Below are positions 46,193 through 55,239 of a stretch of 64,000 nucleotides of DNA, piece by piece (position 1 is the first letter of the stretch; every line of letters starts with the position of its first letter). Location: positions 1 through 64,000 of the forward strand of contig NZ_JARIEA010000042.1 of NCBI RefSeq assembly GCF_029267015.1. The letters run 5' to 3'. The DNA is from Sporosarcina ureae. Its GTDB lineage: Bacteria > Bacillota > Bacilli > Bacillales_A > Planococcaceae. The notes under the pieces were generated by a model, which was given only the letters and a program-made list of their open reading frames with translations, ran no database searches and was not told the origin of the DNA. A program made the position numbers and the translations under genes.

Positions 46193-47605
46193 ATGGTAGT
46201 AGGAGATTTTCCAATTGAAGTAGACACGCTCGTAGTTGGTTCAGGTCCTGGAGGTTATGTTGCAGCAATTCGTGCAGCTCAACTCGGTCAAAAAGTAACA
46301 ATTGTAGAAAAAGATACAATCGGTGGCGTATGTTTAAACGTTGGTTGTATTCCTTCTAAAGCTATGATTTCTGTTGGACATCGTTTTGTGGCTGCTAAGA
46401 ACTCTGATTCTATGGGAATCACTGCACAATCTGTCGAATTAGACTTCTCGAAAGCTCAGAAGTTTAAAGAGAGCGTTGTTTCCAAATTAACAGGCGGCGT
46501 ATCAGGATTGTTAAAAGGTAATAAAGTAGAGACAGTTGAAGGGGAAGCATATTTCGTAGATGCTAATACTGTACGTGTTATGACAGATAAATCTGCACAA
46601 ACGTATAAATTCAACAATGTCATCATCGCAACTGGTGCACGTCCAGTTGAAATTCCTTCTTTCAAATTTACTGATCGCGTAATCAATTCTACTGGCGCTT
46701 TAAATTTAAAAGAATTGCCGAAAAAGCTTGTCGTTGTTGGCGGCGGTTATATCGGTACAGAACTAGGGTCAGCTTATGCGAATCTAGGTTCTGAAGTAAC
46801 CATTCTTGAAGGTGCAGACGATATTCTTGCAGGTTTCGAGAAACAAATGACTCAAATTGTCAAAAAAGGCTTGAAGAAAAAAGGCGTTGAAGTAGTTGTT
46901 AAAGCATCTGCTAAGGGCGTTGAAGAAACAAAAGATGGCGTCGTAGTAACATACGAAGCTAAAGGTGAAGAAGTGAAAATTGAAGCGGACTACGTTTTAG
47001 TAACTGTAGGTCGTCGTCCAAATACAGATGAAATCGGCTTGGAAGGTCTTGGCTTGAACATGACTGACCGTGGTTTGATCGAAGTGGACAAGCAGTGCCG
47101 CACAAATATCCCGAATGTGTACGCGATCGGTGATATCGTAGCTGGACCACAGCTTGCACACAAAGCATCTTATGAGGCGAAAATTGCAGCAGAAGCTATT
47201 TCTGGAGAAAAATCTGAAGTTGATTATATGGCTATTCCAGCTGTATGCTTCACAGATCCAGAACTTGCTACGGTTGGCTTAAACGAAAAGCAAGCAAAAG
47301 ATGAAGGATACGATGTTGTGACTGGTAAATTCCCGTTTGCAGCAAACGGACGTGCTCTTTCTTTGGATGCTACAGAAGGTTTCGTGAAGCTTGTTGGCCG
47401 TAAAGAAGACGGCTTATTGCTTGGTGCACAAATCGTTGGTGAAAATGCTTCTGATATGATTGCAGAGCTAGGTCTAGCGATTGAAGCGGGTATGACTCTT
47501 GAAGATATTTCTATGACGATCCATGCTCACCCTACTTTAGGTGAGATTTCCATGGAAGCGGCAGAAGTAGCTCTTGGTAAGCCGATTCATATGATGACGA
47601 AATAA
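46193..47605 (+). CDS. pdhD: dihydrolipoamide dehydrogenase (E3)
   Basis: 470 residues. FAD-binding [15 protein letters not shown] at 16-30, redox disulfide [13 protein letters not shown] around 43-55, NAD-binding [10 protein letters not shown] around 183-192, and catalytic HAHPTLGE near the end. Re-oxidises lipoamide in the pyruvate and probably 2-oxoacid complexes. Last gene of the operon. Confidence 0.96.
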   Translation: MVVGDFPIEVDTLVVGSGPGGYVAAIRAAQLGQKVTIVEKDTIGGVCLNVGCIPSKAMISVGHRFVAAKNSDSMGITAQSVELDFSKAQKFKESVVSKLTGGVSGLLKGNKVETVEGEAYFVDANTVRVMTDKSAQTYKFNNVIIATGARPVEIPSFKFTDRVINSTGALNLKELPKKLVVVGGGYIGTELGSAYANLGSEVTILEGADDILAGFEKQMTQIVKKGLKKKGVEVVVKASAKGVEETKDGVVVTYEAKGEEVKIEADYVLVTVGRRPNTDEIGLEGLGLNMTDRGLIEVDKQCRTNIPNVYAIGDIVAGPQLAHKASYEAKIAAEAISGEKSEVDYMAIPAVCFTDPELATVGLNEKQAKDEGYDVVTGKFPFAANGRALSLDATEGFVKLVGRKEDGLLLGAQIVGENASDMIAELGLAIEAGMTLEDISMTIHAHPTLGEISMEAAEVALGKPIHMMTK

Positions 47606-47617
47606 AACAACTAGAAT

Positions 47618-47660
47618 TTAACAGCCCATGGGAATATTTTTTCTCATGGGCTATTTTCAT
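47618..47660 (+). terminator. terminator of the pdh operon
   Basis: CAGCCCATGGGA (47622-47633) pairs with TCTCATGGGCT (47642-47652) with a T-rich loop; TATTTTCAT follows. Confidence 0.82.
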
Positions 47661-47686
47661 ATGTTGAATTAAATGGAGGTGTTGTT

Positions 47687-48646
47687 ATGTGGAAAACTAG
47701 AGTAACAGAACTATTTGGAATTCAATACCCGATTGTGCAAGGTGGTCTTGCATATTTAGCGTATGCAGACCTTGCAGCTGCGGTTTCTGAAGCAGGAGGT
47801 CTTGGTCAAATTACAGCAATGAGTTTGTCATCGCCTGAAGCGTTGAAAGAAGAAATCCGCCGTGTACGTCAAAAAACCACTAAACCTTTCAGTGTGAATT
47901 TTGCCATTGGTAATCACGGTAGATCATATGAGGCTATGGTGGAAGCGGCACTAGAAGAAGATATTACTACTGTCTCGGTTACAGGTGGGAATCCCGCGCC
48001 GCTATTTGAAATGTTAAAAGGAACTGACGTTAAGAAACTGGTGTTAGTAGCAGCAAGAAGACAAGCACAAAAGGCTGAAGAAATTGGGGCTGACGCTGTC
48101 ATAGCAGTTGGGCAAGAAGGCGGAGGACATTTAGGTCGTGATGATATTGGCACAATGGTATTAATACCAAGGATTGTAGATTCAGTCAGTATACCAGTAA
48201 TAGGGTCAGGCGGCATTGGTGATGGGCGAGGTTGGATGGCAGCTCAAGCACTCGGGGCAGAAGGAATAGAGATGGGTACACGTTTTATTGCGACGAAAGA
48301 ATGCGTCGACGCGTCACCAGCCTATATAGAATCTCTTTTGGCGAGCAGCGAGCAAGATACAACGATCATCAAGCGTACAATCGGTGCGCCTGCACGTGCA
48401 TTATCGAATGAATGGACAGAAAAGATTCTGCAGCTAGAAGCAGAAAACGCTGGTTATGAAGGACTAAAAACATATATTAGCGGTGAAGCCAACTGTAAGT
48501 TTATTCACGAAGGTTCGGAAGATCAAGGTTTCGGCTGGGGTGGCCAAGTAACGGGTATGATCGATGATGTACCAAGCGTAGCTGAATTGTTTGAACGAAT
48601 GAAAAATGAAGCGACATCTATACGAGAAAAATGGAGTGTCAGATAA
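47687..48646 (+). CDS. nitronate monooxygenase family flavoprotein
   Basis: 319-residue FMN-binding TIM barrel of the nitronate monooxygenase / 2-nitropropane dioxygenase and FabK group. IQYPIVQGGLAYLA at the start, VAARRQAQKAEEIGADAVIAVGQEGGGH and IPVIGSGGIGDGRG fit. Enzyme class only; could be nitronate oxidation or an enoyl-ACP-reductase-like reaction. RBS TGGAGG 8 nt before ATG. Followed by yktA 12 bp later, probably one operon. Confidence 0.85.
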   Translation: MWKTRVTELFGIQYPIVQGGLAYLAYADLAAAVSEAGGLGQITAMSLSSPEALKEEIRRVRQKTTKPFSVNFAIGNHGRSYEAMVEAALEEDITTVSVTGGNPAPLFEMLKGTDVKKLVLVAARRQAQKAEEIGADAVIAVGQEGGGHLGRDDIGTMVLIPRIVDSVSIPVIGSGGIGDGRGWMAAQALGAEGIEMGTRFIATKECVDASPAYIESLLASSEQDTTIIKRTIGAPARALSNEWTEKILQLEAENAGYEGLKTYISGEANCKFIHEGSEDQGFGWGGQVTGMIDDVPSVAELFERMKNEATSIREKWSVR

Positions 48647-48658
48647 GGAGAGAAATAG

Positions 48659-48937
48659 ATGGCAGGTTATCAATATCCGCTACGCGCGGATTGGTCGACA
48701 GAAGAAATTGTGAAGGTGATCGACTTTTTCACAAAGGTAGAGCAAGCATATGAATCAACAATCGAGCGAGACGAATTCATGAGGTATTACCGTGGCTTTA
48801 AAAGTGTAGTGCCCTCCATGGCAGAAGAAAAAACGCTGTGCAAAGAATTCGAGGAAAGTAGTAGCTATGTAGCATTTCGCGTAGTAAAAGCGGCAAAAGA
48901 AAGTCAGCCAGGGGAATTACTCAAGGTGAAAAAATAA
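48659..48937 (+). CDS. yktA: UPF0223 protein YktA
   Basis: 92-residue soluble helical protein. YPL...DWSTEEIVKVIDFF and FKSVVPSMAEEK match the UPF0223 family and the gene precedes yktB as in B. subtilis. Function unknown. AAGGAG in the GGAGAGAA stretch precedes ATG. Confidence 0.9.
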   Translation: MAGYQYPLRADWSTEEIVKVIDFFTKVEQAYESTIERDEFMRYYRGFKSVVPSMAEEKTLCKEFEESSSYVAFRVVKAAKESQPGELLKVKK

Positions 48938-49058
48938 CAAAATCACACTTGTGTTGATTAGCCCTCACGAGGACTTACTATGTACATGATGGATTGAATT
49001 GAAAAATGAGAGAAACGTAAAAATAAAACCAAGTGCATTTTGAATAGTCACTAGTTTT

Positions 49059-49115
49059 GGAGCTGTTTTAGAAGTCATTATTTTAAATGGCTTCTATGGA
49101 CAGCTTCTTTTTTGG
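49059..49115 (+). terminator. terminator after yktA
   Basis: AGCTGTTTTAGAAGTCAT (49061-49078) pairs with ATGGCTTCTATGGACAGCT (49087-49105) with a bulge; TCTTTTTTGG follows. Confidence 0.75.
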
Positions 49116-49164
49116 TTTCAGCAGGTAGATAGAGAATCGCGATAGAAAAGTGACGGCTAAGAGT

Positions 49165-49445
49165 GTTGAGTAAGGGATTTGCGCTTCGGAAGGCGGGCGG
49201 TGAACCAAACACCAACGCTACACCCCTTTGCATTGTAGGTGGAAGATACTTTTTGTTGTGCACTAAAATTAAGGTAGTAATAGGTTTTGAACTTCAGCAA
49301 TTAAATCTAATGAAGTTTCAACAATTCAATAATTCACACACTACCTACAGTGAGTGATCCAAGTATCCGTACTATCAAAGTAGGATGAAAGCGTCCCCCA
49401 ACCGGAGCTTTCATCCCTTGCACTCCCATTTAAACTTTCACTCAC
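49165..49445 (+). repeat. composite interspersed repeat, copy B (shorter)
   Basis: Inverted relative to copy A (21211-21705). Shared parts in order: GGGATTTGCGCTTCGGA-like outer arm (49174-49190; in copy A 21672-21689 on the minus strand), an AT-rich core around the shared 19-mer CTACCTACAGTGAGTGATC (49341-49359), the arm GGATGAAAGCGTCC near 49383-49396, GGAGCTTTCATCCC near 49404-49417, and the end CACTCAC (49439-49445). Both big hairpins of copy A are reduced to remnants here. No gene is supported within it; it fills most of the yktA-yktB gap. Confidence 0.7.
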
Positions 49446-49446
49446 A

Positions 49447-49482
49447 TAAAAAAAGATGCCCACTATAACTTCAGGGGCATCT
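49447..49482 (-). terminator. terminator of yktB
   Basis: AGATGCCC (49454-49461) pairs with GGGGCATCT (49474-49482). On the minus strand TTTTTTTATG follows. Confidence 0.85.
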
Positions 49483-49504
49483 CCATATTACTTTACCATT
49501 TTTT

Positions 49505-50137
49505 TCAATCAAAAGAATGAATAACTACATCGTAAACAGGCAATAACTTCGTAATCGTATCTTCTGCATACTCGTAAAATTGCTCCTCATTTAGCTTAGC
49601 CGCTTCTTCTCGTGGTAGATGGCGACCAACTAAAAACTCTGCCTTTTTTACCGTTTGCAGACGATCTAATAACTTCTCAAGACCTTCGTTACCTACTTCG
49701 CTAATACGCTCGGCATCAGGTTTCATGTGATCTCCCGATACTACAAAATCATCAGGTAAAGAGGTTAGAACGTTCAAATTATTTTCTAAACGTTCAGCAA
49801 TTCCTTTTTTATCGGGGTTTTCATAAATAATTGCAAGCACGATGAATAAATGAGTGCCCCATAAGCCAATCTGAAAGTGAGGTAACGCTTTATAACCTCG
49901 CTTAGCAGGAGCGAATGCCACCCAGCTATCTCGTGGTGGATTTACAGTTCGTCTCGCGTGTTTTGCAACATGTGGAAAAAACTCACCCGTACCGTGTGCG
50001 GAAAGGCGGTGTGCAAAATGATTTCCTAAATCTTTGAACTTAGGTTGTATCTTTTCTTGCAAAGCTTTCATACGATGATCCAAGCCATCAACAGCAAAAA
50101 CATCAAAATCACTTGATGACCAATAAGACTGAATCAA
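49505..50137 (-). CDS. yktB: YktB-family UPF0637/DUF1054 protein
   Basis: 210-residue soluble protein. DFDVFAVDGLDHRM, FPHVAKHARRTVNPPRDSW and LGRHLPREEA-type blocks match DUF1054. Function unknown. TTG 50137 is 7 nt after GGAGGA. Divergent from the small gene at 50296. Confidence 0.88.
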   Translation of the reverse strand: MIQSYWSSSDFDVFAVDGLDHRMKALQEKIQPKFKDLGNHFAHRLSAHGTGEFFPHVAKHARRTVNPPRDSWVAFAPAKRGYKALPHFQIGLWGTHLFIVLAIIYENPDKKGIAERLENNLNVLTSLPDDFVVSGDHMKPDAERISEVGNEGLEKLLDRLQTVKKAEFLVGRHLPREEAAKLNEEQFYEYAEDTITKLLPVYDVVIHSFD

Positions 50138-50295
50138 GAAAATCTCCTCCAGTTTGTAGTGACTACGTTTATCTTATCAGTAAATGGGGAATAATTTAAA
50201 ATAACAAGGCTTCTAACCAATAAAAGTCGGAATTTTTGCATATCTTACTAATAAGACGGTTAGAATCAAATATTAACCTAAAAGGGGTGCTACTT

Positions 50296-50496
50296 ATGAA
50301 ACAGGTCGTTCATTTTATCCGAAAAGAAGATGTTGAGAGAGAATATGTGAGAACTTTACAATTGGAATTGGATTATGAATTAGCTACTCTATACGATGCC
50401 CTGCAAGATCAAGACACGGTTCAAGTTGATAAAAGTAAACAAAGGTTAAGTGAAATTCACAACGAATTGGAGACGCTGAATGTTTTTTCGATGTAA
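50296..50496 (+). CDS. small helical hypothetical protein, 66 residues
   Basis: I do not recognise the family with certainty. 66 residues, mostly helical and acidic (EYVRTLQLELDYELATLYDALQDQD). ATG 50296 follows AAAAGGGG by 9-10 nt; the frame from 50236 lacks a site. It is between yktB and the inositol phosphatase gene, where B. subtilis has a small ykz gene, so it may be the equivalent. Own terminator follows. Confidence 0.68.
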   Translation: MKQVVHFIRKEDVEREYVRTLQLELDYELATLYDALQDQDTVQVDKSKQRLSEIHNELETLNVFSM

Positions 50497-50508
50497 GTAT
50501 GGCTTAAG

Positions 50509-50567
50509 AAAAAGACATCCCCATTTACTTCAGATTTGAAGAAAATGTGACGGGGTGTCTTTTTACT
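50509..50567 (+). terminator. terminator after the small helical-protein gene
   Basis: AAAAGACATCCCCATTT (50510-50526) pairs with AAATGTGACGGGGTGTCTTTT (50543-50563) with a bulge, then T residues. Confidence 0.82.
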
Positions 50568-50649
50568 TAATAGCCTGTAACCGTTATCTCTTTTGTTCCG
50601 TTACCTCTGTGTTATACTAGCACTAGTCGGAATGGGAAGAGGTGGCAGA

Positions 50650-51441
50650 ATGAATCTTAATGCGATAGATCGATATGCAAAATCGTTAATCAAAGAGGCT
50701 GGCCACAAAATACGAGTGTCTTTCTTTAGTACAATTGACATCGATTCAAAGGCAGACGCTAATGATTTGGTTACCAATATCGATAGGGAAGTGGAAAGCT
50801 TTTTTATTGAACGGGTAAGACAAGATTTTCCAGAGCATAAAATGGTTTCTGAAGAAGGATTTGGAGATAAGATATCTTCGCTTGACGGAGTAGTCTGGTT
50901 CTTGGATCCAATTGACGGAACGATGAATTTTATCCATCAAAGAAGAAACTTTGCGATTTCATTGGGGATTTATGTAGACGGCGTGGGGATGCTAGGCTAC
51001 ATATATGATGTAATGCGGGATGAATTATACCATGCGGCGAAAGATGAGGGGGCTTATTTTAATGATGAGCGACTTCCGCAGCTGGAAATCACACCACTTG
51101 AAGAAGCAATAATTGGTATCAATGCTAGCTGGGTTGCGCCAAATCAACGAGTGGAAAACGAAAAGATAATCGAACTTATTACTCGTTGTCGTGGAACGCG
51201 ATCATACGGTTCAGCAGCGATTGAGCTAGCATATGTATCATCTGGAAGAATTGACGCGTATATATCTATGCGACTAGCGCCTTGGGACATTGCTGGAGGG
51301 ATCGTCATTGCACAAGAAGTAGGAGCTGTGGCGACGAATTTAGAGGGCGAAAAACCACATCTTCTTGGATCTGACACATTTATTGTCACACGTCCAGGAT
51401 TGCATGAGGAGATTTTATCGAAATACATCCGACTAAAATAA
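50650..51441 (+). CDS. inositol monophosphatase family protein (YktC)
   Basis: 263-residue Mg2+-dependent sugar or inositol phosphatase. Metal motif DPIDGTMNF (near residue 85), upstream EE in SEEGFG (near 68) and C-terminal WDIAGG. ATG 50650 is preceded by GAGG at 7-8 nt; the frame back to 50593 is unsupported. Substrate could be inositol phosphate, 3'-phosphoadenosine phosphate or a sugar phosphate; Planococcaceae use is not known to me. Confidence 0.88.
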   Translation: MNLNAIDRYAKSLIKEAGHKIRVSFFSTIDIDSKADANDLVTNIDREVESFFIERVRQDFPEHKMVSEEGFGDKISSLDGVVWFLDPIDGTMNFIHQRRNFAISLGIYVDGVGMLGYIYDVMRDELYHAAKDEGAYFNDERLPQLEITPLEEAIIGINASWVAPNQRVENEKIIELITRCRGTRSYGSAAIELAYVSSGRIDAYISMRLAPWDIAGGIVIAQEVGAVATNLEGEKPHLLGSDTFIVTRPGLHEEILSKYIRLK

Positions 51442-51490
51442 AAAAGGGGCTGTTTGTTAAACCTAAGTGGTTTAATGTACAGTCCCTTTA
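51438..51490. terminator. bidirectional terminator between yktC and ylaF
   Basis: AAAGGGGCTGT (51443-51453) pairs with ACAGTCCCTTT (51479-51489) with one G-T pair. The better T-run is on the minus strand, serving ylaF; convergent with the phosphatase gene. Confidence 0.78.
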
Positions 51491-51496
51491 AGCTGT

Positions 51497-51682
51497 TTAT
51501 AGTGTGCCTTCCCTACGCATACGTGCTTTTGTTTTGAATCCGTTACCCATTATTAAAATTAGAGCGACAATGGCCAGAATGACAACTAGTATGCTACGCA
51601 TACCTACTCCGACACCTATTGCAGACATGGAAAGTACGGCGCCCAGTGAATAAATTACGAAAATCCACTTAATGTCTTTCAA
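51497..51682 (-). CDS. ylaF: YlaF-like small membrane protein
   Basis: 61 residues with two hydrophobic helices (about 5-26 and 30-48) and a basic C-terminal tail (KTKARMRREG). Length and position next to typA match B. subtilis ylaF. TTG 51682 is 7 nt after GGAGGG. Function unknown. Confidence 0.75.
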   Translation of the reverse strand: MKDIKWIFVIYSLGAVLSMSAIGVGVGMRSILVVILAIVALILIMGNGFKTKARMRREGTL

Positions 51683-51728
51683 AAAAATCCCTCCATATAA
51701 TTTAAAATGTTATTTAATTGAACTATCT

Positions 51729-51739
51729 TGTGCTATAAT
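51729..51739 (+). promoter_or_regulatory. extended -10 promoter of typA
   Basis: TGC-TATAAT (51731-51739) is an extended -10 element with a weak upstream -35. It lies 43 bp before the typA start codon. Confidence 0.6.
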
Positions 51740-51782
51740 AACACAGTTGAACATCTGAAATAAAGATAAACGGAGTGAAAAA

Positions 51783-53624
51783 ATGACAAACGAACGTACT
51801 GATCTTAGAAATATTGCAATTATTGCCCACGTAGACCATGGTAAAACGACATTAGTCGATCAATTACTTAAACAATCCGGTATTTTCCGTTCGAACGAGC
51901 ACGTTGATGACCGCGCAATGGACTCAAACGAATTAGAGCGTGAGCGAGGAATTACGATTCTAGCTAAAAACACAGCTATTGAATATAATGATACAAAAAT
52001 CAACATCTTGGATACACCAGGTCACGCTGACTTTGGTGGCGAAGTAGAACGAATCTTGCGCATGGTAGATGGCGTAATTTTAGTTGTTGACGCATTCGAA
52101 GGTTGTATGCCACAAACACGTTTTGTATTGAAAAAAGCATTAGAAACAAATTTGAAGCCAATTGTTGTTGTAAATAAAATTGACCGTGAGTTTGCAAGAC
52201 CAGAAGAAGTAGTAGACGAAGTACTTGAATTATTCATTGAGCTTGATGCGAATGATGAGCAATTGGAATTCCCAGTTGTTTATGCTTCAGGATTCAACGG
52301 TACAGCAAGTCTTTCTCCTGATCCTGAAACACAAGAAGACACATTACGTGTTCTTTATGAGTCAATTCTTAAAAATATTCCATCACCAATCGACAATCGT
52401 GATGAGCCACTTCAGTTCCAAGTATCACTACTTGATTACAACGACTACGTTGGTCGTATCGGAATCGGTCGTATTTTCCGTGGAACGATGAAAGTCGGAG
52501 AGTCAGTCGCTGTTCTTAAGCGTGATGGTTCTGTAAAGACTTTACGTGTAACAAAATTATACGGATTCATGGGCTTGAAAAGAGTCGAAGTACAAGAAGC
52601 ATATGCTGGCGACTTGGTAGCTGTTTCTGGAATGGGCGATATTGATGTCGGCGAGACAGTATGTCCAACTGATCATCAAGAAGCACTTCCTGAGCTTCAT
52701 ATTGATGAGCCAACACTGCAAATGCGTTTCCTAGTGAACAATAGTCCATTCGCAGGCCGCGAAGGTAAATGGGTAACTGCACGTAAGATTCAAGAACGTT
52801 TGGATCAACAGCTTGAGACGGATGTTTCATTGCGAGTAGAACAAACAGATTCTCCAGATGAATGGATTGTATCTGGTCGTGGTGAACTCCACTTGTCTAT
52901 TCTTATTGAAAACATGCGTCGTGAAGGATTCGAACTTCAAGTGTCCAAACCTCAAGTAATCATTCGTGAAATCGATGGTAAGCGTAGCGAGCCTTATGAG
53001 CGCGTTCAAATCGACGTACCAGAAGAACACACTGGATCTATCATCGAATCTATCGGTGAGCGTAAAGGTGAAATGTTGGATATGATCAATAACGGTAACG
53101 GACAAGTTCGCTTGATCTTCTTAGTACCAGCTCGTGGATTGATCGGTTACACTACAGATTTCCTTACGTTAACACGTGGATACGGAATTCTGAACCACAC
53201 GTTTGATAGCTATAAACCAGTCACTACTGGTAAAATCGGCGGTAGACGTCATGGTGTTCTAGTTTCAATGGAGAACGGTACTGTAACGGGTTATGGTGTA
53301 ATGCAATTAGAAGACCGTGGAACTATGTTTGTAGAAACAGGAGCGGAAATCTATGCAGGTATGGTAGTAGGAGAAAGTAATCGTGATAGCGACTTGACAA
53401 TCAACTTAACGAAAATCAAGCACGCTACTAACGTTCGTTCCGCTACGAAAGACCAAACAGTTACAACAAAAAAACCACGTATTTTATCTCTTGAAGAAGC
53501 ACTACAATACATTGGTGATGACGAGTACTGTGAGGTTACACCACAAACAATTCGTTTGCGTAAGAAAGTTCTCGATAAGAGTGAACGCGAACGTGTAAAT
53601 AAAAAGAAAAAACTTGGCGAATAA
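51783..53624 (+). CDS. typA: translational GTPase TypA/BipA
   Basis: 613 residues. G1 AHVDHGKTT at 15-23, G3 DTPGHADFGGEVER, G4 NKIDRE; C-terminal domain has the family blocks. Works on the ribosome in stress and cold adaptation. RBS CGGAGTG 8-9 nt upstream. First gene of the block that runs to ylaH. Confidence 0.97.
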   Translation: MTNERTDLRNIAIIAHVDHGKTTLVDQLLKQSGIFRSNEHVDDRAMDSNELERERGITILAKNTAIEYNDTKINILDTPGHADFGGEVERILRMVDGVILVVDAFEGCMPQTRFVLKKALETNLKPIVVVNKIDREFARPEEVVDEVLELFIELDANDEQLEFPVVYASGFNGTASLSPDPETQEDTLRVLYESILKNIPSPIDNRDEPLQFQVSLLDYNDYVGRIGIGRIFRGTMKVGESVAVLKRDGSVKTLRVTKLYGFMGLKRVEVQEAYAGDLVAVSGMGDIDVGETVCPTDHQEALPELHIDEPTLQMRFLVNNSPFAGREGKWVTARKIQERLDQQLETDVSLRVEQTDSPDEWIVSGRGELHLSILIENMRREGFELQVSKPQVIIREIDGKRSEPYERVQIDVPEEHTGSIIESIGERKGEMLDMINNGNGQVRLIFLVPARGLIGYTTDFLTLTRGYGILNHTFDSYKPVTTGKIGGRRHGVLVSMENGTVTGYGVMQLEDRGTMFVETGAEIYAGMVVGESNRDSDLTINLTKIKHATNVRSATKDQTVTTKKPRILSLEEALQYIGDDEYCEVTPQTIRLRKKVLDKSERERVNKKKKLGE

Positions 53625-53648
53625 TATAAATAGAAGGGGATGTATGAA

Positions 53649-53984
53649 ATGAGAGTAGAGGATTCAGAAATGGTCTATAATCGAATGTCGGGCACTGCGC
53701 GTATGATCTATGAATTTGCGCCGAGTTTCTCGGCTGCCGGCTATATTCTGTTTGCCCTCGTTTTCATCATGTCTGCTATTGTGTATAAGCTTGGATTTGC
53801 GAGAAAGATCAGTTTTTGGCAGAACTTTATCATATATGCATTCCTATTTATAGGGTGCTTAATATTGACATTTCTAGCCTTTTTCCTTCCTATCGTAGAA
53901 GGACTGTTCGTAGCTGCTGCCATTCTCATTATTTATCGTGTTCGTCGCATGAATGAACACAAAAAAGACTCCGTTACTCAGTAA
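53649..53984 (+). CDS. ylaH: YlaH-like membrane protein
   Basis: 111 residues with three hydrophobic helices and a short acidic N-terminus. Follows typA by 24 bp as in B. subtilis. ATG 53649 is favoured over 53640, which overlaps AGAAGGGG. Its stop codon is buried in the downstream terminator hairpin. Function unknown. Confidence 0.82.
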   Translation: MRVEDSEMVYNRMSGTARMIYEFAPSFSAAGYILFALVFIMSAIVYKLGFARKISFWQNFIIYAFLFIGCLILTFLAFFLPIVEGLFVAAAILIIYRVRRMNEHKKDSVTQ

Positions 53985-53997
53985 CGGAGTCTTTTTA
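53961..53997. terminator. terminator overlapping the ylaH stop codon
   Basis: AAAAGACTCCGTTACT (53963-53978) pairs perfectly with AGTAACGGAGTCTTTT (53980-53995). The last codons and TAA (53982-53984) of ylaH lie within the stem. It also serves the convergent ylaI gene on the minus strand. Confidence 0.92.
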
Positions 53998-54002
53998 TAT
54001 GA

Positions 54003-54206
54003 TTAAAAATCTTTTTCTGTAAGATGTGAGCTACGATAAAAAACAAAGTTACCAGTTGCAATTCTTTTTTCTGTCAAGTCGCTAATCCGCTCCCTGCAAG
54101 TAGGGCACATATACGTATGAATAGGCCGATTTCTCAGCTTCTTAGCAAGCGGATTATCATCTTCTAAATGATCGATTTCGTCACAAAGGACACATTTAAC
54201 GCGCAT
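54003..54206 (-). CDS. ylaI: YlaI-like zinc-ribbon protein (DUF2197)
   Basis: 67 residues with two CxxC motifs (CVLC, CPTC) for one zinc ribbon, as in B. subtilis YlaI. ATG 54206 has AAGGAG 8 nt upstream; the frame extends much further, but only into unrelated sequence overlapping the next gene. Function unknown. Confidence 0.85.
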   Translation of the reverse strand: MRVKCVLCDEIDHLEDDNPLAKKLRNRPIHTYMCPTCRERISDLTEKRIATGNFVFYRSSHLTEKDF

Positions 54207-54219
54207 TCGATCTTCTCCT

Positions 54220-54717
54220 TCAATCCACTTGGATCGCTTGAACATGACGGATCGGAGAATCTTCATTCGAACCGTCTTTAAACAGTGCATGTACAGGACC
54301 ATCTTCTCGAAGAGGTTTACCTTTATGACTGAATTTGAATATAATGTTGGCTGCTTCCTCAAGTGGATACGTGTATTTGTCATCTTCCGTAATAAGTGTA
54401 AACGTTGTGGCATTTGCTGATGGAACCGCATTGTGTATGAATGGTTTTAATATAATACCAAAGCTACTGGATAACATTTTATCTTTTTCATAACGTTTTT
54501 CACTTTTTAGTGTAGGCGGTTGAATGGCACCTTCCATAATTTCTCTAGACCAGTGTTTACCCATTTTCTCTTTATACTCTTCCATTTCATCTTTTTCGAC
54601 AAATTCCTCTGTGAAGAATTCATCCAGATCGATACGTCGATCATCAAATATCCACACTGTTGGATCCAGTGTGATTGCATGTTTTACATTTCCGGTAATC
54701 GGTATAATAAGTTCCAA
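54220..54717 (-). CDS. conserved hypothetical protein, 165 residues
   Basis: Soluble protein with the start ELIIPITGNVKHAITLDP and block PTVWIFDDRRIDLDEFF. I recall very similar Bacillus proteins in the same place (upstream of ylaI), sometimes labelled peptidyl-prolyl isomerase, but I see no PPIase motif and do not adopt the label. TTG 54717 is 6 nt after GAGGGGGA. In operon with ylaI (13-bp gap). Confidence 0.72.
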   Translation of the reverse strand: MELIIPITGNVKHAITLDPTVWIFDDRRIDLDEFFTEEFVEKDEMEEYKEKMGKHWSREIMEGAIQPPTLKSEKRYEKDKMLSSSFGIILKPFIHNAVPSANATTFTLITEDDKYTYPLEEAANIIFKFSHKGKPLREDGPVHALFKDGSNEDSPIRHVQAIQVD

Positions 54718-54894
54718 AATACTTCCCCCTCATTCCATAGTCACTAGAGTAAGTATACCTTTTCATAGAAGAAGTGAAAAGGATTTCATTTCAGTTCATA
54801 TTTTTCATTGGGTAACACTTGCATTTTGCAAGAGCAAAAGATACAATTTAATCATTAACACCTTGCGGGAATAATGAATAATGGGGGCGTCTCC

Positions 54895-55176
54895 ATGGAT
54901 ATAGAAGTTCAAGATACGTATAAAGAACAAGCCATGAAACAATTGCAAATTGATGCGGATAAAATTGCAAAACTGATCAAAGTTCAAATGGATAATTTAA
55001 CGATGCCGCAATGCCCACTATATGAGGAAGTGCTTGATACGCAAATGTACGGGTTATCCCGTGAGATCGATTTTGCTGTAAAGCTTGGTTTAGTCGAACA
55101 AGACAAAGGCCGTGAAATAATCTCTGTACTGGAAAAAGAGTTAAATATCTTACATGAGCTGTATACAAATAAATAA
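54895..55176 (+). CDS. ylaN: YlaN protein (DUF1507)
   Basis: 93 residues, all-helical. [28 protein letters not shown] is the family centre. YlaN affects iron homeostasis and interacts with Fur in B. subtilis and staphylococci, from recent literature I remember. Precedes ftsW as in B. subtilis. ATG 54895 follows GGGGGCG; a start at 54874 is less likely. Confidence 0.92.
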   Translation: MDIEVQDTYKEQAMKQLQIDADKIAKLIKVQMDNLTMPQCPLYEEVLDTQMYGLSREIDFAVKLGLVEQDKGREIISVLEKELNILHELYTNK

Positions 55177-55183
55177 ATGGAAG

Positions 55184-55216
55184 ACTCAAACTACTCCAAC
55201 GGTTTGAGTTTTTTAT
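55184..55216 (+). terminator. terminator between ylaN and ftsW
   Basis: ACTCAAAC (55184-55191) pairs with GTTTGAGT (55202-55209), followed by TTTTTATT. Confidence 0.85.
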
Positions 55217-55239
55217 TTAGGACGATGAGGTACAAACAA

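Noticed and set aside
49163..49357. 64-codon plus-strand frame in the yktA-yktB gap
   Set aside because: It lies inside the composite repeat and has no ribosome site; GC-rich arm sequence explains the open frame.
54520..54874. Plus-strand frames opposite the 165-residue hypothetical gene
   Set aside because: They are shadows of the minus-strand gene, which has a strong start signal.
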